Shown: in pieces, positions 35,781-41,669 of the stretch | Position numbering within the stretch: the first letter of the stretch is position 1 | Layout: each line of letters opens with the position of its first letter | Source of the DNA: DATLFP01 sp035540955 | GTDB taxonomy: Bacteria; Actinomycetota; Acidimicrobiia; Acidimicrobiales; CADCSY01 | Length of the DNA stretch: 52,931 nucleotides | Assembly (NCBI GenBank): GCA_035540955.1 | Contig: DATLFP010000184.1 | Span: 1 to 52,931, forward strand | Direction of reading: 5' to 3' | Translations under genes and position numbers: made by a program | The notes under the pieces: generated by a model | What the model saw: only the letters and a program-made list of their open reading frames with translations | What the model was told of the DNA's origin: nothing | Databases searched by the model: none

Positions 35781-35798
35781 CTTGACCGGTCGGTCAAG
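35781..35798. promoter_or_regulatory. TetR-type operator upstream of thiolase
   Basis: CTTGACCGGTCGGTCAAG has 7-bp arms (CTTGACC, GGTCAAG) around a 4-nt centre. Similar GACCGGTCGGTC-like palindromes are bound by TetR-family repressors of acyl-CoA metabolism in actinobacteria. The regulator gene is not in the window. Confidence 0.6.
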
Positions 35799-35863
35799 AC
35801 CATACGACCGCGGCTGACGGTGACACAAACCCCTCGTTCGCAGGATGGTGGACCCCCGGCCTC

Positions 35864-37093
35864 ATGGCCGACACTGAGTCCGCTATGTCCCACTCGTCGC
35901 TCTCCGCCGAACGCGTGGAGAAGCGCGCCGCCGAGCGCTACGAGCGGCTGCTCGAGGTGCAGCAGCTCATGGGTCGCGTGGCGCGGGAGATCGGCCCCGC
36001 CCTCGAGCTCGAGCGGGTCCTGCACATCGTGCTCAACGGCATGCGCTCGCTGCTCGACTTCGACGGCGGCAGCATCAGCCTCATCGACGATCGCGGCCTC
36101 TACGTCGCCGCCGCCGATCCCGACGTGAGCGAGGAGGTCAAGGCCCTCCGGCTCCCGATCGGCCAGGGGCTCAGCGGACGAGCGGTCCAGAGTGGCCAGA
36201 CGCAGTACTCGCCCGACATCCGCACCGACGAGCGGGTGCTGACCCACGTCAGGGAGCTCGGGTCGAACGTCCGGATGGTGTCGTACCTGGTGGTGCCGCT
36301 GATCGTGTTCGGCGAGGCGATCGGCGCCATCCAGGTGAACGCGTCCGGTGTCGATGCCTTCGACCGCGACGACCAGGTCCTGCTCGAGGGGCTCGCCACG
36401 CAGGTGGCGGGCGCCATCGAGAGCGCCCGCCGGTTCGAGAAGGTGGCCGAGCTCGAGGTCCTGAAGAGCGACTTCATCCAGCGCGTGAGCCACGAGCTGC
36501 GCACGCCGATCACGATCATGTCGGGGTTCGTGACCACGCTGCTGACCCACCACGACGCCCTCGACCCCGCGGCCCGCCGCACCATGCTCGAGCGGATCGA
36601 GGTGGCCACCGGCCGGTTGTCGGGGCTCATCGACGAGCTGCTCATGCTCTCGAAGCTCGAAGCCGGCGTGGTCGCCGCCAACCGCGAGCCGGTCGACCTC
36701 ACCGTCGCGCTCGAGCAGGTGCGCCGCGAGTCCGCCGACCCTGACGCCGTCACCGTCACGTGCGTACCGGGCGTGCGCGTCGACACCGACCCCAGCCTCC
36801 TCGTGCGCGCCCTCGGCTTTCTCGTCGACAACTCCCTCAAGTACGCCGGACACGCCGAGCTGCACGGCGGCCCCAAGCGCATCGAGGTCGTCGACCACGG
36901 GCCCGGCATCCGCCCGGACGCCCGCACCAAGGTGTTCGAGCGCTTCACCCGCGCCACCGACCAGACGACGCTGCCGGGCATGGGGATCGGTCTCCCGATG
37001 GCGCGGACGCTCCTCGCTGCCATCGGTGCCGACCTGAGCCTCGAGGAGACCGAGGGCGGCGGCACCCGCTTCGTCGTCGCGTTCTGGGACTGA
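35864..37093 (+). CDS. GAF-domain sensor histidine kinase, soluble
   Basis: The 409-residue product has a GAF domain (about 40-190, with GQGLSGRAVQSGQ and VPLIVFGEAIGAIQV), a dimerisation helix with the phospho-acceptor His in FIQRVSHELRTPIT (H210), and an ATPase domain with FLVDNSLKYAG, DHGPGIRPD and GMGIGLPMA. There is no membrane segment, so it senses an intracellular signal. No response regulator is adjacent. ATG 35864 or ATG 35885 could start it. It converges on a GGDEF-EAL gene that carries a related GAF domain. Confidence 0.9.
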   Translation: MADTESAMSHSSLSAERVEKRAAERYERLLEVQQLMGRVAREIGPALELERVLHIVLNGMRSLLDFDGGSISLIDDRGLYVAAADPDVSEEVKALRLPIGQGLSGRAVQSGQTQYSPDIRTDERVLTHVRELGSNVRMVSYLVVPLIVFGEAIGAIQVNASGVDAFDRDDQVLLEGLATQVAGAIESARRFEKVAELEVLKSDFIQRVSHELRTPITIMSGFVTTLLTHHDALDPAARRTMLERIEVATGRLSGLIDELLMLSKLEAGVVAANREPVDLTVALEQVRRESADPDAVTVTCVPGVRVDTDPSLLVRALGFLVDNSLKYAGHAELHGGPKRIEVVDHGPGIRPDARTKVFERFTRATDQTTLPGMGIGLPMARTLLAAIGADLSLEETEGGGTRFVVAFWD

Positions 37094-37112
37094 GCGGCGC
37101 CGACCGCCGCTC
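37092..37112. terminator. Bidirectional terminator hairpin
   Basis: GAGCGGCG (37092-37099) and CGCCGCTC (37105-37112) form an 8-bp stem with a 5-nt loop between the convergent kinase and GGDEF-EAL genes; the left arm overlaps the kinase stop codon. Confidence 0.55.
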
Positions 37113-37114
37113 GT

Positions 37115-39295
37115 TCAGCTGACCGACTGGGGAAGGGTGGTCGACAGCCGCAGGAGCGCTTCCATCTCGCGCGGCTCGACCGCCTTCGCGAAGTGCCAGC
37201 CCTGCCCTTGCGTGCAGCCCATCTCGACGAGGGCGTCGCGCTGCCCCGCGTCCTCCACGCCCTCGGCGACGGCGCGCAGACCGAGCGAGTCGGCCAGCCG
37301 CATGATCGCGTGCACCAGCGCGTCGTCCTCGGCGCTGTCGCCCAGCCGCGTGGTGAACGACCGGTCGATCTTCAGCACGTCGACCGGCAGCTGCCGCAGA
37401 TACGACAGCGACGAATAGCCGGTGCCGAAGTCGTCGATCGCCAACCGGACGCCGAGCTCGCGGAGGGCCCGAAGCCGTCGGGCGCCGGCGACCTCGTCAC
37501 GGAGCACGAAGCTCTCGGTAACCTCGAGCACGAGGCACTCCGGTGCGAGGCCCGACACCTCGAGCGCCAGCTTCACCATGTCGACGACGCTGTCGTCCTC
37601 GAGCTGGCGGGTCGAGAGGTTCACGCTGACCTCGAGCGGCCCGCCCGACAGCACCTCGCGCTGCCACTGACGAGCCTGGCAGCACGCCTGCAGCAGCACC
37701 CACCGGTCGATGCCCAGGATCTGGCCGGTCTCCTCGGCCAGCGGGACGAAATCACCAGGCGGGAGCAGGCCCCGATCGGGATGGTCCCACCGCACGAGCG
37801 CCTCCATCCCCACGATCCGCCCGGTGCGCAGCTCGACGATGGGCTGGTAGTGGAGCACGAGCTCGGCGCTCTCGACCGCCTGCTCCATCTCGGTCTCGAG
37901 CTCGAGGCGGGAGACGAGCGCGTCGTGCATCGACGGCTCGAAGACCCGCACGCACGCCTTGCCGGCGCTCTTGGCGATGTACATCGCGACGTCGGCGTTG
38001 CGCAGGATCTCGTCGGTCGTCCACTCGCCCGTGGATGCCACCGCCACACCGACGCTCGCCCGCACCGAGACGGGACGGTCGGCGACCATCATCGGGGCCG
38101 ACAGAGCCAGGAGGACGCGCTCCCCAGCATGCTGCGCGTCCTCCGCAGTGCGAACGCCGTCGAGCACGACCGCGAACTCGTCGCCGCCGAGGCGCGCCGC
38201 GAGGTCGGTCGGGCGGAGCACGCTGCGCAGCCGGGCCGCGACCTCCCGGAGGAGGTCGTCACCTGCGGCGTGCCCGAGGCTGTCGTTGACCCGCTTGAAG
38301 TCGTCGAGGTCGAGCCACAGCACGGCCGCCGTCCGACCCGGCGCCCGCGTCGACAGCGCGGCGTCGAGCCGCTCGATGAGGAGGCTGCGGTTGGCGAGAT
38401 CGGTCAGCGGGTCGTGGAAGGCGCGGTGGGCGAGGGCCAGGGCGTTGGCCCGCTCCTGCTCGTACAGCCGGGCGTTGGCGATGGCGCTCGCCGCGTGCTC
38501 GCCGAACAGGCTCAACGCCCGCAGGTCGTACTCGTCGAACGCCCGGCCGGCGTCGCTGGCGTTCACGTTGAGCACGCCGAGCAACGCGCCGCGGTGCACG
38601 AGTGGCACCGACATCGCGCTGTGCGGCGTCGCCTCGCGATCGCCGTCGAGGTCGCCCTGGATGAGCAGCGACTCGAGGGTCTCGGCGACGCGGCCGGCGA
38701 TGCCCGAGCCGTAGGGCACGATGGCGTCGCGCGCCGCGTCGTTGCCGCGAACGGTGACCGCTCGGAGCCGGCGCTCCTCCTCCTCGGCCAGGAGCACGGA
38801 ACCGTCGGCCGCTCCGAGCAGGTCGAGGGCGTTGTCGAGGATGCGGCGCAGCACCTCCTCGAGCTCGAGCACGGCGTTCATGGCCTGCCCGGCATCGAGC
38901 AGGACGCTCAGCTCCTCGAGCCTGCTGGCGAGCGCGGTGACGAGCACGCGCTCGTCGACGAGCACCTTGGTCAGGCGCCGCAGGTGCAGCTCCTTCTCGA
39001 TGGAGTACGCGCAGAAGCCGGCGACGAGGGCCAGCACCCCGAAGGTGAGCAGCGTCCCCCGCATCGACTGGCCGTCGGCGGGCTCGCCCCAGGCCGCCAT
39101 GCCGGCCAGCGCCGCGCTGATGGCGAGGACGATGACCACCATGACGATCCAGAGGTGGAGCCGCCGGTGCTCGACATCCTCGAGGGTGGGCACGTCGACC
39201 TGGCGGAGGCCGACGATCTGGGCCTCGCGGCGGACGGAGGACTCGACGAGCTCGCGCGCACGCGCGCTCGGCCGCTCCTGGTCCCGTTGCCGCAT
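37115..39295 (-). CDS. GAF-GGDEF-EAL cyclic-di-GMP protein
   Basis: The 726-residue membrane protein makes and/or degrades c-di-GMP. It has two membrane segments (about 48-70 and 82-100), a GAF domain (about 125-285, VPLVHRGALLGVLNV), a GGDEF domain (about 300-455) with RLGGDEFAVV intact near residue 370, and an EAL domain (about 470-720) with GMEALVRW, DDFGTGYSSL, KIDRSF and AEGVE. Both catalytic signatures are complete, so either activity is possible. A putative small RNA with its own terminator lies 70-260 nt upstream on the same strand and could also act as a leader for this gene. Confidence 0.93.
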   Translation of the reverse strand: MRQRDQERPSARARELVESSVRREAQIVGLRQVDVPTLEDVEHRRLHLWIVMVVIVLAISAALAGMAAWGEPADGQSMRGTLLTFGVLALVAGFCAYSIEKELHLRRLTKVLVDERVLVTALASRLEELSVLLDAGQAMNAVLELEEVLRRILDNALDLLGAADGSVLLAEEEERRLRAVTVRGNDAARDAIVPYGSGIAGRVAETLESLLIQGDLDGDREATPHSAMSVPLVHRGALLGVLNVNASDAGRAFDEYDLRALSLFGEHAASAIANARLYEQERANALALAHRAFHDPLTDLANRSLLIERLDAALSTRAPGRTAAVLWLDLDDFKRVNDSLGHAAGDDLLREVAARLRSVLRPTDLAARLGGDEFAVVLDGVRTAEDAQHAGERVLLALSAPMMVADRPVSVRASVGVAVASTGEWTTDEILRNADVAMYIAKSAGKACVRVFEPSMHDALVSRLELETEMEQAVESAELVLHYQPIVELRTGRIVGMEALVRWDHPDRGLLPPGDFVPLAEETGQILGIDRWVLLQACCQARQWQREVLSGGPLEVSVNLSTRQLEDDSVVDMVKLALEVSGLAPECLVLEVTESFVLRDEVAGARRLRALRELGVRLAIDDFGTGYSSLSYLRQLPVDVLKIDRSFTTRLGDSAEDDALVHAIMRLADSLGLRAVAEGVEDAGQRDALVEMGCTQGQGWHFAKAVEPREMEALLRLSTTLPQSVS

Positions 39296-39367
39296 GGCTC
39301 CTCATATCGACCACGGAGCGTGCGGACTTGAAGGGGTCGCGCGGGCGGTGCCGGCCCGGCCCCGCCG

Positions 39368-39558
39368 GGAAAACGAGTTGGGCCCGAGTAGCCGGTTGGC
39401 TTGCGCCTCCCAACTCCTCGGGCCCGAACCCTCGGTCCGGAGAGCCTCCGTCCGACACACCCCTTGCGGGGCCGCCGGTCGGGCTTCTCTCCGTCCCTCA
39501 CCGCTCGGCCGCTTCGGCGCTTCCCCTTGCGGTTCGGCACCGGCGCTCCGTTCGGCTG
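39368..39558 (-). ncRNA. Candidate small RNA, copy 1
   Basis: A minus-strand unit of about 190 nt starts about 7 nt after a TTGACC/CAGAGT promoter and ends in a hairpin with 9-bp stem CTCGGGCCC (39417-39425 read against GGGCCCGAG at 39380-39388) followed by TTTT (39370-39373). The hairpin loop contains a GCAA tetraloop. A second locus at 40272-40467 has the same promoter spacing, the same loop block and the same T-rich end, while the middle is less conserved, as expected for RNA genes. It may be a free small RNA or a leader of the GGDEF-EAL gene starting 73 nt further on. I do not recognise a known family. Confidence 0.6.
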
Positions 39559-39564
39559 ATGCTC

Positions 39565-39593
39565 ACTCTGCAGCAGGCAAAACCCCTGGTCAA
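39565..39593 (-). promoter_or_regulatory. Promoter of small RNA copy 1
   Basis: TTGACC (39588-39593) and CAGAGT (39565-39570) on the minus strand, separated by exactly 17 bp. Copy 2 has TTGACC and CAAGGT at the same distance, which supports function. Confidence 0.55.
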
Positions 39594-39616
39594 GCGGTAT
39601 TTTTGAATCCCCAGGG

Positions 39617-39666
39617 TTGTCCGCAGACTTTCTCCTGTCGTCCACAGGAACGCTCGATTTCCCACA
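39617..39666. promoter_or_regulatory. Array of DnaA-box-like sites, copy 1
   Basis: TTGTCCGCA (39617-39625), TCGTCCACA (39638-39646) and TTTCCCACA (39658-39666) resemble the actinobacterial DnaA box TTGTCCACA, with starts 21 and 20 bp apart. They lie between the small RNA promoter and the start of the carboxymuconolactone decarboxylase-family gene. The same register recurs at 40526-40575. Confidence 0.5.
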
Positions 39667-39682
39667 GTGCTATGCACAGGGA

Positions 39683-40192
39683 ATGCCGCGCATCGAACCG
39701 CTCGCCGAGGTCCCGGACCAACCGATGGGCCAGCTCAACATCTTCAAGACGTTGGGCAAGCACCCGAAGGTCTTCGAGGCCTTCGGCCGGCTCGGCGGGC
39801 TCCTGCTCTCGGGCAAGGGCTTCCCTCCGCGGGAGCGGGAGCTGGTCATCCTCCGCACCGGCTGGCGCTCGGGGTCGGTCTACGAGTGGGGCCAGCACGT
39901 GGTGATCGGGCGCCGGGAGGGGGTCACCGACGCCGAGCTGCGTCGGCTGCGCACGCCCGGGCTCGACGGGTGGCCGGAGGCCGATCGCCCGCTCGTGGCC
40001 TTCGCCGACGAGCTGTGCCAGACGAACACCGTCACCGACGCGACGTGGGCGGCGCTGGCGGCCCGGTTCGACGAGCAGCAGCTCATCGAGCTGACGATCC
40101 TCGTGGGCTTCTACCGCCTCGTCGCCGGCGCCCTCAACACCCTCGCCGTGGAGCTCGACGAGGGCGTCCCCGGCTGGGACGCCGGCGACTGA
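39683..40192 (+). CDS. Carboxymuconolactone decarboxylase (AhpD-like) family protein
   Basis: The 169-residue product has the all-helical CMD/AhpD fold signature: RERELVILRTGWRSGSVYEWGQHVVIGRREG in the middle, then FADELCQTNTVTDATWAALAARFDEQQLIELTILVGFYRLVAG. Typical AhpD-like members have a C-x-x-C pair; here the position after ILRTGWR is S-G-S-V-Y, so a peroxidase-coupled role is unlikely and a lactone decarboxylase-like or unknown role is more likely. ATG 39683 is preceded 6 nt upstream by TATGCA (39671-39676), fitting the leaderless pattern here. The opposite strand carries a putative small RNA promoter. Confidence 0.85.
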   Translation: MPRIEPLAEVPDQPMGQLNIFKTLGKHPKVFEAFGRLGGLLLSGKGFPPRERELVILRTGWRSGSVYEWGQHVVIGRREGVTDAELRRLRTPGLDGWPEADRPLVAFADELCQTNTVTDATWAALAARFDEQQLIELTILVGFYRLVAGALNTLAVELDEGVPGWDAGD

Positions 40193-40205
40193 ACCGGTCG
40201 AGACA

Positions 40206-40252
40206 TTCTTGGAGCAAGCGAGCGTGCTCTGCGCGTCTGGGTGCTCCAAGAA
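40206..40252 (+). terminator. Terminator-like hairpin after the CMD-family gene
   Basis: A perfect 11-bp inverted repeat, TTCTTGGAGCA (40206-40216) and TGCTCCAAGAA (40242-40252), with a 25-nt loop starts 13 nt after the gene stop. No long T tract follows, but it also faces transcription from small RNA copy 2 on the other strand. Confidence 0.55.
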
Positions 40253-40271
40253 GCCGGTGGGGCCACGGCCT

Positions 40272-40467
40272 GAAAAAGCACTGAGCCCCGAGTAACCGGT
40301 CCGCTTGCGCTTCCCTGCTCCTCGGGGCCCAGATCTCGGATCTGCGGCGCCTTCCCGGTCGAGCCCGTAGTCCCGTCCGGTGGCTGCCACCGACCCTCAC
40401 CCACCTGCACCAGCGGTGCCTCCACCGGATCGCTCCGGTCTCGGTCCCACCGTTCTGCGTGCGGGTT
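40272..40467 (-). ncRNA. Candidate small RNA, copy 2
   Basis: A minus-strand unit of about 195 nt, paralogous to 39368-39558. It follows a TTGACC-17-CAAGGT promoter and ends in a hairpin with stem GCCCCGAG (40285-40292) pairing CTCGGGGC (40321-40328), a GCAA loop, and TTTTT (40273-40277). Between copies the loop block around GGAAGCGCAAGC and ACCGGYTACTCGGG is conserved and the stem shows compensating changes (GGGCCCGAG against GGCCCCGAG with partner changes). The middle differs but is of equal length. No ORF is shared between copies, so an RNA is the likelier product. Confidence 0.6.
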
Positions 40468-40473
40468 GAAGAC

Positions 40474-40502
40474 ACCTTGACGCCCGGAAAACCGCAGGTC
40501 AA
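40474..40502 (-). promoter_or_regulatory. Promoter of small RNA copy 2
   Basis: TTGACC (40497-40502) and CAAGGT (40474-40479) on the minus strand with 17 bp between, identical spacing to copy 1. Confidence 0.55.
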
Positions 40503-40525
40503 GAGCAGTTTTCCAATTCACAGGG

Positions 40526-40587
40526 TTGTCCGCAGACTTTCTCGGACCATCCACAGAACCCGGCTGTTGCCCACAGCGTTGCCCACA
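40526..40587. promoter_or_regulatory. Array of DnaA-box-like sites, copy 2
   Basis: TTGTCCGCA (40526-40534), CCATCCACA (40547-40555), TTGCCCACA (40567-40575) and TTGCCCACA (40579-40587). The first three have the same 21- and 20-bp steps as copy 1. The array lies between the small RNA promoter and the ridA-like -10 box TATCGT (40598-40603). Confidence 0.5.
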
Positions 40588-40609
40588 GGCGCGCGCCTAT
40601 CGTCGCCCC

Positions 40610-41002
40610 ATGCAGCGCACCGTGATCAACCCGTGGCCGTGGTCCGTGCAGTGGGGATTCGACCAGGCCACCCTCGTCGAGTCGCCGTCGAAGATCGTGT
40701 TCTGCTCCGGGCAGACGGCCATCGACGCCGACGGCAACCCGCAGCACCCCGGCGACATGACCGCCCAGCTGACGATGGCCTACGAGAACCTCGCCGCCGT
40801 TCTCGCCGACGCCGGCATGACGCTCGACAACGTGGTCCGGATCACCGCGTTCACGACCGACATGGACGCGTTCCTCGGCGCCGTCGCGGCCGTCCAGGCC
40901 AACCTCGGCCGCGACCTGCGCAACGCGTTCACCCTCATCGGGGTGAGCCGGCTCGCCCTCCCCGACCTGCTGGTCGAGCTCGAGGCGATCGCCGTCGCCT
41001 GA
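40610..41002 (+). CDS. RidA-family protein
   Basis: RidA/YjgF proteins usually hydrolyse reactive enamines and imines. The 130-residue product has VFCSGQTAIDADG near residue 33, MAYENLAAVLADAGMTLDNVVRITAFTTDM and a C-terminal ALPDLLVELEAIAVA. The Arg that binds the substrate carboxylate in true RidA is not at the usual place (the C-terminal region reads IGVSRLALPDLLVE), so it may be one of the divergent Rid subfamilies. TATCGT (40598-40603) lies 6 nt before the ATG, so the mRNA is probably leaderless. Confidence 0.85.
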   Translation: MQRTVINPWPWSVQWGFDQATLVESPSKIVFCSGQTAIDADGNPQHPGDMTAQLTMAYENLAAVLADAGMTLDNVVRITAFTTDMDAFLGAVAAVQANLGRDLRNAFTLIGVSRLALPDLLVELEAIAVA

Positions 41003-41008
41003 GGCCGC

Positions 41009-41647
41009 TCAGACCGGGCAGCTGACCCCGGTGCCGCCGATCCCGCAGTAGCCCTGCGGGTTCTTCGACAGGTACTGCTGGTGGTAGTCCTCGGCGTAGT
41101 AGAACGCCGGCCCCTCCCGCACCTCGGTGGTGATGGCGTCGAAGCCGGCCTTGGCCAGCTCCTCCTGGTAGCGGGCGAGGGACTCCTCGGCCAGCTTCTG
41201 CTGGTCGTCGGAGTAGGTGTAGATCGCCGACCGGTACTGGGTGCCGACGTCGTTGCCCTGGCGCATGCCCTGGGTCGGGTCGTGCGCCTCCCAGAACGCG
41301 CGCAGCAGGGCGTCGTAGCCCACCTTCTCCGGGTCGAAGACGACGAGGACGACCTCGGTGTGCCCGGTCATGCCCGAGCACACCTCCTCGTAGGTGGGGT
41401 TCGGGGTGAAGCCTCCGGCGTAGCCGGCGGCGGTCGTGTACACGCCGTCGAGCGGCCAGAACTTGCGCTCGGCGCCCCAGAAGCACCCGAGGCCGAACAC
41501 GGCCTGCTCCATGCCGTCGGGGAACGGCGGCAGCAGCGGGGTGCCGAGCACGTCGTGGCGGGGCGGCACCGGCATCGCCTGGTCGCGGCCGGGCAGGGCG
41601 GTGTCGGGCGTGGGCAGATCCAGCGGCTTGCGGGAGAACAACGCCAT
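41009..41647 (-). CDS. msrA: Peptide methionine-S-sulfoxide reductase MsrA
   Basis: MsrA repairs oxidised methionine using thioredoxin. The 212-residue product has the catalytic GCFWGAERKFW near residue 49, AGYAGG, YEEVCSGMTGHTEVV, YRSAIYTYSDDQQ and the resolving-cysteine tail GYCGIGGTGVSCPV. The N-terminal extension of about 40 residues is normal for this length class. The ATG at 41647 has TACGCT (41654-41659) 6 nt upstream, a leaderless start that shares bases with the divergent promoter of the cell-wall protein. Confidence 0.96.
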   Translation of the reverse strand: MALFSRKPLDLPTPDTALPGRDQAMPVPPRHDVLGTPLLPPFPDGMEQAVFGLGCFWGAERKFWPLDGVYTTAAGYAGGFTPNPTYEEVCSGMTGHTEVVLVVFDPEKVGYDALLRAFWEAHDPTQGMRQGNDVGTQYRSAIYTYSDDQQKLAEESLARYQEELAKAGFDAITTEVREGPAFYYAEDYHQQYLSKNPQGYCGIGGTGVSCPV

Positions 41648-41653
41648 GGCCCC

Positions 41654-41663
41654 AGCGTACGGT
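41654..41663. promoter_or_regulatory. Overlapping divergent -10 boxes
   Basis: AGCGTACGGT holds TACGGT on the plus strand (41658-41663) and TACGCT on the minus strand (41654-41659). Each ends 6 nt before its start codon (41670 and 41647), so two leaderless genes are served by a 22-bp gap. Confidence 0.55.
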
Positions 41664-41669
41664 GGAGGG

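Noticed and set aside
39368..39558. 6S RNA as the identity of the small RNAs
   Set aside because: Size is similar, but I do not see the long closing stem of the two ends or a clear central bubble; left unassigned.
40111..40554. Minus-strand frames that start MD-x-x-RKSADNP at both small RNA loci
   Set aside because: The shared amino acids fall only in the conserved promoter region; the frames diverge completely afterwards and lack codon-like conservation.
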